Below are positions 38,121-50,100 of a DNA stretch of 64,000 bases, in pieces. The first letter of the stretch is position 1; each line of letters opens with the position of its first letter. A program made the position numbers and the translations under genes. This stretch comes from Leptoclinus maculatus (taxonomy: Eukaryota; Chordata; Actinopteri; Perciformes; Stichaeidae): NCBI GenBank assembly GCA_032191485.1, contig JAVDOI010000011.1, positions 14,180,617-14,244,616 of the forward strand. Direction: 5' to 3'. The notes under the pieces are model-generated. The model saw only the letters and a list, made by a program, of their open reading frames with translations, was not told where the DNA came from and made no database searches.

Positions 38121-41100
38121 GTAATGTGGTTTTAGAATTTATGAAGAAACTACTTGATGTAGAAGTTTGTAATTTTATTCTGAAAATGTCCTTTCTTATG
38201 TTCCAGCTTGTACTTGTTGTTGGAGCCTCCCATCTGCGGGCTATTGCAGATGGGTTCGTCAAGATGCCAGAGGGAGAACTCTCCTTTGGTGTCCTGTCAA
38301 TGCCTGGGGCCTCTGCTGCTCAGATTAGGACAGAGGTCGTCAATGCTGCTCTGCCTCGGACACCCGACGCAGTCTGTGTTTGTGCTCCCAGCAACAACTT
38401 GACAGCTTCCAGGACCATTGACGAGGCAGGAGCGGACTTTGGCAAGCTCCTTGACAGCGTCTGCTATCGCTGGCCTAACGTAAGCATTTTTCTATCTTTC
38501 TTTTGTGTGTGTTTGGTCATATAACTCATGTATGTGAATGTGCTGCTGCACAATAATGTGTGAAATAAAAAATGTCATTTATTAAAATCAAACTTTTGTT
38601 TTGTGTAGGTTTTTGTTCTGGACTTTCCTCCGCGACTGAACCAGGATAAGGCCTATCAAGACTCCATGAGACAGGAGTTTCATCGCGTGGCGGCACTGAA
38701 GGGTATGTTTATCAATACAGTTATATGTATAAGGAGTCATACCTTCTTAGGTAAACCGATTGAATACATGTCAGGATTTTCATAATATTACTTGTGGTTT
38801 TGTAATTTACAAAAATAAGTTACAATATGTTGTAAAAAGAGTTTAAATATACGTATTGATATTTAAATAAGTAATTGTTTTTTTTAAGGTGTGAAGTACT
38901 TTGCTATTGCCGACGAGTTTCCGTTGGACAACCTGGCACTGTGGTGCAGAGATGGCGTAAGTATATGCTGTTGTGAAATGGCAAATGGAAATGTTTCATA
39001 TACAGTTCTCTGTTGTGATATCACAATAGATGTATATTGACATCAAAGCATGCGTTTTGTAAATTAACTTGTAATTACTTTTTTCAGATTCACCTGAGCG
39101 ATTCACTTGGGATGCAGATACTGGTGCAGTTGCTGTTTAAGCATGCTTCTAATGTAAGACTATCTGTAAATACTCTGTCTCTTAGTTCAGTGAAATGTAT
39201 GTTGTTACTGTGTATATAGACAGCTATATAACAAATTCATATTATTGTTCTTATTATTAGCAACTCAAGACACCCCCAGCACCAGCACCTAAGCCACAGG
39301 TTTCTCCCAGGCCATCTCGGCCAAGAGTCATCCCGAAAATCGTTGTGAAGGGAGAGGTCATCGTACCACGTCGACCCGATCCCTCTGAGTGGTCACTTGT
39401 TGGACAGGACAGGAAGGTAATTGCTTGCACACTTTAATTGTTTGGTTAAGACTTTTTGAAGAAGTGAAAGAGTTTATCTTAGTAAAGGTCAAAGGGTAGC
39501 TATTTGTGCAATATAAACAATGCTATTTCTCATTACAGAGGAGCCAATCTGGGCAACTTGAGCCATCGTGTGGTGCACCAAAAAAGAGGATGGTTCAGCT
39601 TCAGGTTTGTTATGTTTGTATGGTGTTTTGATTTAAATAATACGATGGTTATTGATTAGACCAGTATGGTTTGCTTTTGACAAGAGAAATTGACAGCATT
39701 ATTCCTTTTCATGTTTATTTTGCAGGACTGTTTCATCCCGCTAACACCTGTCAGGTTTAGCAGTGCCATGTTGGTTGAGATGGATAAGATAGTTCCATCC
39801 CATCTTCCTAGCCCTGAGGAGTGCACACCAGCTGTTCCACAAGTCACAAAGGTATGAATGGAATTCTATATGTGGGTGGAGTCTTAAAGTATCTCCTTCC
39901 TGAGACACAAATAACAGTCACTGTTATCGTCCAAAATGAGATGAGCCCCAAATAAGGCTTCAAAGAACTAATTTAGTTTTTGTTGCATTAGAAACCGACT
40001 GTGGGACATCGTCAGAGAGCTGCTGCTTCCAAGAGGACCGTGGCAAATCTTCCGGTTAGTCTTTTTGTTGATCATGCAATATATGACTTATCGTAAATGT
40101 TTGTGGTACAGTTTGAGTGACGGGCAACAACGGTATGTTAGTGGTATTAGTTAATTGTGAAACCATAGAAAGAAACATGATTGTATTTGTTTGTGTAGTT
40201 AATTCAATTCTTTTTGTAGGTCGAGGCAGCACCAACTGTCGTGGAGGTGTCTGCTAGTTGCGCACCTACCAGTGTTGAAGCAGTTGCTGTCCAGGAGGAG
40301 GTTCGTTTACAGAAGCTATTATTTGTTAATGGTGCATGCAAAGCTATTTCATTATTAATGCAGTATAAATTGGAATTAAAAAAAACACTTTACTGTTATA
40401 TTTTTGTAATAACTATTAGATTGATTTGGTAGCCTTCATATAGTCTATGTTGCATCATGTGTACACAATAAAATGACAACCGATTTCAATTTAGTGTCAT
40501 TCAGAGTGCGTGTGTGTGTAAATGTAACTGTGAAAACAAACGTAACCTGTAATATACGCGCAGCCAATGATTTTGTATCAATATGTACATTTTGACCATA
40601 ATTCTGAAACGATGAAAGGATACATGTTTGTAATTTTGCAGTTCCTTTAATATTCTTGTTGTTTCTTTAGGTCCAGGCTACACCAGGTGCTGAGGGGTCT
40701 GCGGAGGAGTCTACTGGTGTACAGAAACTAGCTGTCCCTGTCGAGGTTGGTGCAATTTGTGTTAACAATGTCCAACTAATTTGAGTTAAAGTTAGAGTGA
40801 TTTGGTGCCCTTTTTATAGTCTACCTTTCAGGATGTGTAAACATTCAAATGACAGCAGATGTGAATTCAGTTTAATTCAGTGTGTGTGCGTAAATGTTGT
40901 GTAAATGTACCTATGTGAAAATTAACAACCTGTTACACACAGACGATGAGTCTGTATCAATGTGCTAATTCTGTCCATAATTGTGAAACAATGAAAGGAT
41001 ACATGTTTTTAATGACCATTTCATTCAATCATTTTTTTAAACTTTTTTTGGTAGGTCCAGGCGTTGCCAGGTGCGGAGGGGTCTGCAGGTTCGTGTTCTA

Positions 41101-44100
41101 CTGGTGTTGAGAAAGTGGCTGTGCAGCAGGAGGTTAGTTGATTTTGTGGGAAGAATGTACAACTCATTTTACAGATTTCTTTTTGTATTTATGATGCATG
41201 CAAAGCAATTTCATTGTCATGGTTATTTCAGTATAAATAAAAATGTGAAATAGGAGTTCAGTGTTAGTTTTTGTCATTAATGACTAAACAGCTAGAGTTT
41301 GTAGCCTTTTTATAGTTTAGTTGGCAACATTGAAAGTCGTCATTGTAATTTCATTGATCGCATGTGTGAAAACAAACGTGTAATACGTGTACATTTTGTC
41401 ATTTTGTCAATTGATGATCTAAGTTGCGTGCATGTTTTCCCCTTTATTGTAGATGACGAAGAAGAGTTCTCGTAAGCGACACAACCAAACAGTCATCGGT
41501 GAATACGATGGTAAAAGATCCACCGGAGGTAAGTATGTTGGTGCAAAATCCATCAGACGTAAGGTAAGTGTTGAAGGGAAATCTTGCATGTGTTTAGAGA
41601 AACTGCAGTCGTCTGTTGTTGCAGGGACTTATGGAGCAGAGTCGCAGGATTATGATCAGAGTGCAGCAACTGGATGTAGTGTTGCTGCTGCGATAAAGCA
41701 TGTCCTTGCTCCTGTGTGTACATGGGGAGGGGCAGACCTTGATGACATCTGTGTAGAAGGGAGCAAGTTGAACGCGTTTGTAGCCGAGGAAAGCAAGAAA
41801 AGTCCCGCTAAAAAGAAGTGCAAGTTGATTGAAGAGCACAGTGTGTTTGGCGGGAACTGGAAGGTAAGGATTGGTCAAGCACAGCAAAGAGATTTTGCTG
41901 CCTCTGCAGAAGAGCACGAGTTAGGCGAAAAGCTGCAAGAATACTTGATGAGAGATGGCATGTGTTTGTTGAACATACATGGTCTAGTGGGTGCCGTTAT
42001 TGATCACGGAAAACACTTGGTGTTCGTTGATTGTGGGACACGTGATGCATCTGGGTTGGCAGCTAGCTTTGGCACCCCTGTGGCTGTGTTCAACAGTGGC
42101 CTTCCTGACCTGATGCTTCACATCAGAAATCTGAAGGATTCTTTTGGAGCAACGTGGTACAGCATCAGTAGCATGTCTGTGAAGGATGCTAACATGGAGA
42201 GTGCAGAAGTGCTTACTGAGAGCGACGTTGAGCTTGAGGCTAGCAGTTCTGTCAGTGTTGAATGTCCTGCAAGATCTGTCAGGGGATCGTTTCATCAGGG
42301 AGACTCTCGATTTGTGAATGCAGGACGTCAGTGCATGGCAATAAGTTTGGTCGCAATAGCAAAAAACTCAACTGACAGCGTGTTTTCTTGGCGGTTCGAC
42401 GATCTGGATAAAGTTGTAGTTTCAGGCGACAACTTGTATTCTTCTTTGTTTGACAGCAACTCCATCAGTGGCGGGTCCGAACTGCTATGTGTTCCAGATC
42501 TGCCCAAAGAGGCCGTAATTGATGGACACAAATATGAGTTTGCATATGGTGACCATGTTGCTGGAAATGTAGATGTGGTTGAGGGAGAGCTTATTGATGC
42601 AGGTGTGCACACAACTTTAAAAAAGGGATTAGAAGAGATGTGCTTGCACTATGACACATGCTTTCTGACATTGAATGGCAGTACATGTGCCATCATTGGT
42701 CAACAGGGACAATACGCAGTGGTTGACTCCCATGCACGCAATGCACTTGGGATGGTAGATAACGGAGGACGAAGTGTTGTTGTGTATTTTAGTTGCCTTG
42801 CACATGTGTTTAATCACATATGCAAATTCTCAACAATATTTAAGCAATCTCAAAAGCAGTTTGAGATTGCTGGAGTTGTCGTCATTCACAACGACCCAGC
42901 TGAAAACGGGCAATTGTCCTTTGGTCAGAAAGTCGCTGTTGTAACAGAGACTGAGATAGGTTGTAGTTTGCCTCAAAATACTGTTCAGCCAACAGTTGGC
43001 TGCTCCTACAGTCAGATAGTTGAAAAGGGTAAGGTTTCAACGGGAGCTTGTACATTAAAGAAGGTAAAAACGAGTGTTACTGCGGTTGATTCAGACGTCA
43101 TATTTGTCAGCGATGTCACAGGTAAAACATTGCAGTTTGATCCCCTGCGTAAGGACATTGCACAAGCTCTGTGCACACTGTTGAATGTAGAGTCGGAGAA
43201 AGTAGATTCAGTATCTACAAATGTTGGTGTGTTAGGGGCACCATGTATGAAGGACAAAATTGAGGCTGATGGAAACTGTTTCTTTAGAGCAGTCAGTCAT
43301 GCTGTGTGTGGTACACAGAGGTATCACAGAAAAATTAGACTTGCTGTGGTTAAGCAATTAAAAAGTAATGCTCAGGCATATAAGAGTTTATTGAGAAGTG
43401 ACTATTCGTCAATGGCAGATTACCTCCGCATGTCAAAGATGCACTATGTTGGCAGTTGGGCAACAGAAATGGAGATTCAAGCAGCAGCAGATTGGTTAGG
43501 AGTAAATATTTTCATATATCATAATGATCGCTGGCTTGAATATAGTTGCACAAGCACGAAGTTGTCCAATCAGGCAGTGTATTTGGAAAATTGCAATGGT
43601 AACCATTATGAGACGGTTGTTTGTGTTCAACAACCTGAAATGCAGATTTGTTACGGTTACTGCAAAGTCAACACTTGTTCTGTAGGGTACAATATTAGAC
43701 AGAAAAGCCGTGTTAGTTTAAAGAGTGCAGTTGCAACTGCAAGTAGTGTGGTTGAAGTAATAGATGATGATGATGTAGTAGTACAACAGCCTAGTACGCA
43801 GTCTACAATAAACCCAGTCGCATTCAAATTTAATCCCTTGAGCCCTGAATTAGCGAAAACACTCTGTAGTACGTTTAAAGTAGACTTTAAAAAGCAGGAT
43901 GTACAAGGACCAACAGTGTCTGGGTCTTTAGGTGCGGTTTGTAAGACACAAAAAATTTCAGAGGATAACAATAGTTTCTTTAGAGCAGTAGCTGAAGTTA
44001 TCAGTGGCTCTCAGGAGAGTCATCGTAAAATTAGACTTGCAGTCGTTAAGTTTATGGAGAGTCACAGTGAAGAACACTTGAAGTTAGTGGGAAAGGGATA

Positions 44101-47100
44101 TTCTTCCATATCAGACTATATTAATAAGGCAAAGATGAAGTTTGTTGGCAATTGTGCCACAAACGTAGAAATTCAGGCGACAGCAAATGCGTTTGGAGTG
44201 GACATATTTACATACAGTGGTGGAAGATGGATCAGATACAGTAACAGTACAATGTTGTCAAATGAAGGTATATACTTGAAACATTGCGAAAATAATCATT
44301 TTGAGCCAGTGGTTTGTGTGAAACATGGAGATAAACTAATTTGCTTTGATTTGTGCAAAGTAGGTAATTCATTACAGACCAAGCGTAGGAGAAGTGTAGA
44401 TAAATGTACTGAGAAGGGCACCTCAAATAAGAATGCACAGAGTGGTGCAACCATCTGCAGCCCAAGTAGTAGGCATGGTTTGTCAAAGTATAATAAAGGG
44501 AGAAAGCTTTACAAACAGAAAAAGCATTATAAGAATAACATGATTTACCATCAAAAGGTTAGGGATGCGTCTGTGAAACGGTATAAAGATGTTGATTATC
44601 GTGAGAAAGTAAAAGTTGGGCTTAAGTTAAGGTATTTTAATAATGCAGACTACAAACACAGGGTAATTGGAAGTAGTCAGTTAAGATACCATTGGAATAC
44701 ATGTAATAAGCAGAGGAGAAAGGATTTTAGTCAAAGTAAATATAAATTTATTGTGTTGCACAAAAGCAAAGTTAAGGAAAAGAGTGTAACGAAATATCGT
44801 GAAAACGTTTTGCATAAAGTGAAAGTGAGAGAAAACAGTTTCAAGAAATATCGCGACAATGTTTTGCATCGAGAGAAAGTTAGAGCACTCAGCAGAATGA
44901 AATATAAACATAATTTGTTGCATAGATCGAATGTAAAAGCCACGAGTAAAAGAAAGTATGCAAATCCAGAGTACAAAAAACGCGTTGTAGCTGATAAAAA
45001 ATTAAAGAGGCAAGAAAAGAAACAAAAGAGTGAGCAGTTTGATTTTGTTATGGATCAGTTTTTGGCGAAAGTAGAAAATGGGCCAGATTTTGTCTGTTGT
45101 GTCTGCAATAGATTGTTGTTTAGAAATCAGGTGTCAAATTGTAAAAAAGAGGATTATGGTAAGCGTGAAGAGATAGGTTTAATAGCAAATAAATGTATTA
45201 CAGAGAACTATTTACATAGATGTGATAATGATTGTGAAGTACCGTGCAAATGGCAGGCTATGGGTAGAGATCAGCTGTGGATCTGTTACAGCTGTCACTT
45301 TAAAATTAAGAAAGGTCAAATGCCACCTGAATGTTCACTGAACAATATGGCAGTACAACCCATTCCACCAGAACTGGCTTGTTTGAATAGCTTAGAACAG
45401 CATTTGATAGCGTTGAACATACCTTTTATGAAGATGTTGGCATTACCCAAAGGAGGTCAAAATGGAGTACATGGACCGGTGACCTGTGTTCCAGCCAATA
45501 TCGTTCAAACTAGTAATTTGCTTCCTCGTTCAGAAATGGAAGGGTCTTTGTTGCGTGTAAAATTAAAGCGTAAGTTAACATACAAAGGTCATTATGAGTA
45601 TAAATTTGTTGATCCTATGCACATTAGGGAGGCATTGAACTATTTGAAAAACACAAATGTACATTATAAAGATGTAGAATTTAATGAAGAGTGGGTGAAT
45701 GAGTTCGGTTGGGAAGAGAATGATGATGTTGTTGTAGAAAATGCCACCGATTCAAATCCCCAAAGTAATACTTCTACAGATACTGCTGATGATGAGAGGT
45801 TACATGATAGGCAGCAGCATTGCATGCATCAGGACACGTGTCTGATGCCTGTCGATATTGGTCAGGAAGTGTTAGATCAGCATTTTGATAGTACATTGAA
45901 TCTGGCTCCAGCAGAAGGAAATAGTCCTGTAAAGCTACTATCAGATGTATCTAATGAAGCCAAGAGCTTTCCTGTATTGTTTCCACAGGGATGTAGTACT
46001 TACCATGATGATAGGCAGCAAAGGTTAACATTATCTCGTTATATAAACGTGAGGATTTTAAGTGCAGACTCCAGGTTTGCTCAAAATGTAGAATACATCT
46101 TTTATGTACAGTATTTGTCAGAGGTGCAACAAGTAGTGTCGAGTGTTTCTATAGCATTACGAAAAGGGAAAGCAGGTTTTACATCTGAAAGAGTTGATGG
46201 TGATGTACTGAGAGATCAGGAATCTTTAAAGAAGTTGTTGCAGTTTGATGATGGGTTCCGTTTCCTTAAAGCTATTAGAGGTACCCCATCTTTTTGGCAG
46301 GGAGCACAGCGTGACCTCTTAGCTTGTCTGCGTCAGCTTGGTGTCCCTACGTGGTTTTGTTCGTTTTCTTCTGCTGATTTGCGTTGGACAAACCTTCTCA
46401 ATAGCATTTTAAAACTGGAAGGTAGAACACAGACTGTAGAAGATTTAGAATGGGCAGATCGGTGTGAACTGTTGCGCCGTAATCCTGTCACTGCGGCAAG
46501 GATGTTTGATTTTAGATGGCATTGTTTTTTGAAAGAAGTACTTATGTCTCCATCACAACCAATTGGAAAGATTGTTGACTATTTTTATCGTGTAGAATTT
46601 CAACAGCGCGGTTCGCCTCATGTGCATTGTCTATTCTGGATTGAGAATGCACCTCAAATTGATAAAAATACAGATGAAGAGGTAACTGAATTTATTGATA
46701 AATATGTCACATGTGAATTACCATCAGAAGATGACCCCTTAAGGGACATTGTGACATCTGTACAAAAACATTCTACAAGACATTCAAAAACGTGTAAGAA
46801 AAACAACACAGTTTGTCGGTTTGGCTTTCCCAGGCCAGCATCCACTCGTAGCTTTATATGTCATATAGCTGATGAGGATGAAAATAAATGTACATGTAAT
46901 TTGACACCGTGTGAATGTGAAAAGCAACAACCGAGTTTAGCTGATAAAGTGAAGAAGAAGGAACGGGCCAGAAATATTATGTTTGCTATTAAATTGGCTC
47001 TGTCAGATGAGACTGCTAGTTATGGTAGTGTGGAGCAATTGTTTGCTAGTTTAGGGATAGATCAAACTCTCTTTGAGGCTGCATACAGATGTATTGGCAG

Positions 47101-50100
47101 AAAAACGCATGTTGTATTAAAGAGAGAGATTGAGGAAGTATGGATTAATCAGTATAGCAGGTCTTTGTTAAAATGCTGGAATGCCAACATGGACATTCAG
47201 TTTGTAGATAATGCATATGCTTGCATTGTTTATATTATTTCATACATTTCCAAGGGAGAAAAGGAGATGGGATTATTGTTAGGGAACGCACATAGAGAAG
47301 CATCCAAACAGGGCAATGTCGACGCAAAGGAGGCAATGAAAGAATTGGGAAGAGTTTTCTTACACAGCAGAGATGTTTGTGCTCAAGAGGCTGCGTATAG
47401 AGTGACAAATATGCGCCTTAAGGAATGTTCACGGAAGGTTCAGTTTGTGCCAACAGGGGACAGTACTGTGAAAATCAGTTTGCCTTTAAGTGTGTTAAAG
47501 CAAAAGGCAAACTCCAAAAGTCTCACTTCAGAGGACATGTGGATGACTAGTTTGGTGGACCGTTATAGGAGTCGGCCAAATGACGCTGATTTCAATGATA
47601 TGTGTTTGGCAACGTTTGCATCACAATATCGCGTTTTGCCTAAAAGTGAACAGTCAAAGAATGGCATTAAGCTAAACAATGGTTTGGGTTTTGTTATAAA
47701 AAGAACGCGAACACAACCTGCTGTTGTGCGTTATGCTCTCTTTTCTAAGACAAAATGTCCCGAAAAGTTTTATCAAAGTCTTTTGCAGTTGTTTTTGCCG
47801 TATCGTGTTGACGAAGAGTTGAAACCAGCAACTTGTCAGTCATTTGAAGACTTTTACATGACTGGTCATGTTAGATTTAATGATGGTTCAAGACCGTTAG
47901 TGAAGTCAGTAGTTGACCAAAACAGAGGTTTGTTTGAAGTTGATGCTGATGAATTGGATAGTGTACAAGAGTCTGTTGATAACGATGGCATTTTAGAAGA
48001 TGCGTGGTGTGAACTGTGTCCAGAACAGGAATTGGAGCGTTTAGAATGTGTACAAGAGCGCAAAGAGAATGCAAAAGGAGATGAGGAGCACATAGAAAGT
48101 ATTCCTGATCTTTCAGTTAGTCATCAACAAGTTGCTCATTTGGAGAAGACTAGTAACATTTTGTGCAGAGATGAAGGGTTAAAATTAATTCGGTCACTAA
48201 ATGAAATGCAAATTTCTATATTTAATCAGGTAAGACAATGGTGTCTAAATAAGATAAGGGGAAAGAATCCGGATCCATTTCATGTTTTTGTAACGGGTGG
48301 TGCAGGGACAGGAAAGAGTCATTTAATTCGAGCGCTACAATATGAAGCTACAAGGTTACTGTCAACATTGTGTCGTCATCCAGAAGAAATTACTGTGTTG
48401 TTAACTGCTCCGACTGGCATTGCAGCATACAATTTACATTGTTCAACAATCCACTCAACATTTAGCATTGGAACAGATGTCAAATTACCATACACTCCTT
48501 TAGGTGAGGAAAAAATTAATAGTCTGCGTGCCCTATATAGTAATCTGCAAATTTTAATTGTTGATGAAATATCCATGGTCGATCATAAACTGCTGGGATA
48601 TATTCATGGCAGATTACGGCAAATCAAACAAAGTGGGGATGTTAACACATTCGGTAATGTATGTGTAATTGCTGTTGGAGATTTTTTCCAGTTACCTCCA
48701 GTAAAAGGGAAGCCACTCTATGTGGATGACGTAGGCTTTAACCTGTGGAGTCACGATTTTAGCGTTGTTGAATTAACGACTATTGTTAGGCAGAAAGATG
48801 CTGTGTTTGCAGGGCTATTAAATAGGTTGAGGACGCGTTCAAAGGGAACAAAATTGAGGGCTAGTGACTTAGATTTGTTGAAGAAATGTGAAACTGGTGA
48901 AGAGAATTCATCGTTACACATTTTTCCCACAAATGCTCAAGTTAATTGTCATAATTATGAGCAGTTAATGATAACATGTCCCCAATATGTCGAAATAGAT
49001 GCTCAGGATTATGGTCGTAATAGGACAACAGGTAAATTGGAGCTAAAAGACGGACATCACGGCAAAGTGTACAACACATGTTTAGCAGAAAAACTGTTTC
49101 TGGGGGAAAATGCGCGTGTAATGTTAACTAAAAATGTGGATGTGATGGATGGACTTGTTAACGGGGTCTGTGGCATAGTGACGCATATAGTTCATTCAGC
49201 AGGTAGTAAGTTTCCTAAAACTGTGTATGTTCAATTTGATGATGATCAAGTTGGCGCACAGAGGAGGAACCAATCTACATATGCCTTAAGCACTTTACGG
49301 ACCTCTACGCCTATTGTTCCAGAAGAGGATAGGGTCACTAGTAAAGGTGGATTGCGCCGGCAATTTCCACTTAAACTGGCTTGGGCTTGTACAGTTCATA
49401 AGGTACAAGGAATTACGGTTGACAGAGCTGTGGTGTCACTGAAGAAGATTTTTACTGGAGGACAGGCCTATGTAGCATTAAGCCGTGTTACAAATTTATC
49501 GGGGTTAATAATTCGTGACTTTAGAGATGAGGCTATCTACTGTAAAGATAACATTCAGCAGGCAATTCAGTGCATGCCACCTTTTCTCAGTGACACTAGG
49601 ACAGTTCAGAAAGTAGGTACACACAGTTTTACTGTGTTTTTGATGAATGTGCAAAGTTTGACCCACCATGTTGCAGATCTGATGATGTGTACACAGCATT
49701 TGCAGCCCAACTGTATTGCTGTTACAGAAACCTGGCTCTCTCCTACTTACTCGTTGGACGCGGTCAACATTAATGGCTATTCATTTGATAGTTGTCCCCG
49801 AAGTTCATCTTACAGCAGCAACAACCCCGCATTGGTTGCTTTGCAAGACCAACAACATGGTGGTGTTGGCATGTATAGTGCAGACAGTTTGACATACAAC
49901 ATTCTAAAAGTACCAGATGTAAATTTAGAGTGTTTAGTGTACAACTGTATCACGTACAGCATGGTGATAGCAGTAATTTACAGACCACCATCTTATCCCA
50001 TGTCTTTGTTCAAAGAACACTTGGGTAAATTACTTGATTTGCTGGATCCATTAAGTGACACGATTGCTGTCATGGGAGATTTCAATGATGACATTTTGAA

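Noticed and set aside
41453..41455. ATG at 41,453 as the true start of the transposase gene
   Set aside because: It directly follows a pyrimidine-rich tract and AG, and the upstream exons join to it in phase 0. An internal Met is more likely, though an alternative short isoform is possible.
44232..44976. Minus-strand ORFs inside the large exon (for example 44232-44486, 44681-44976)
   Set aside because: They are antisense shadows of the Lys-rich coding segment, whose complement is Phe/Leu-rich and low in stops.
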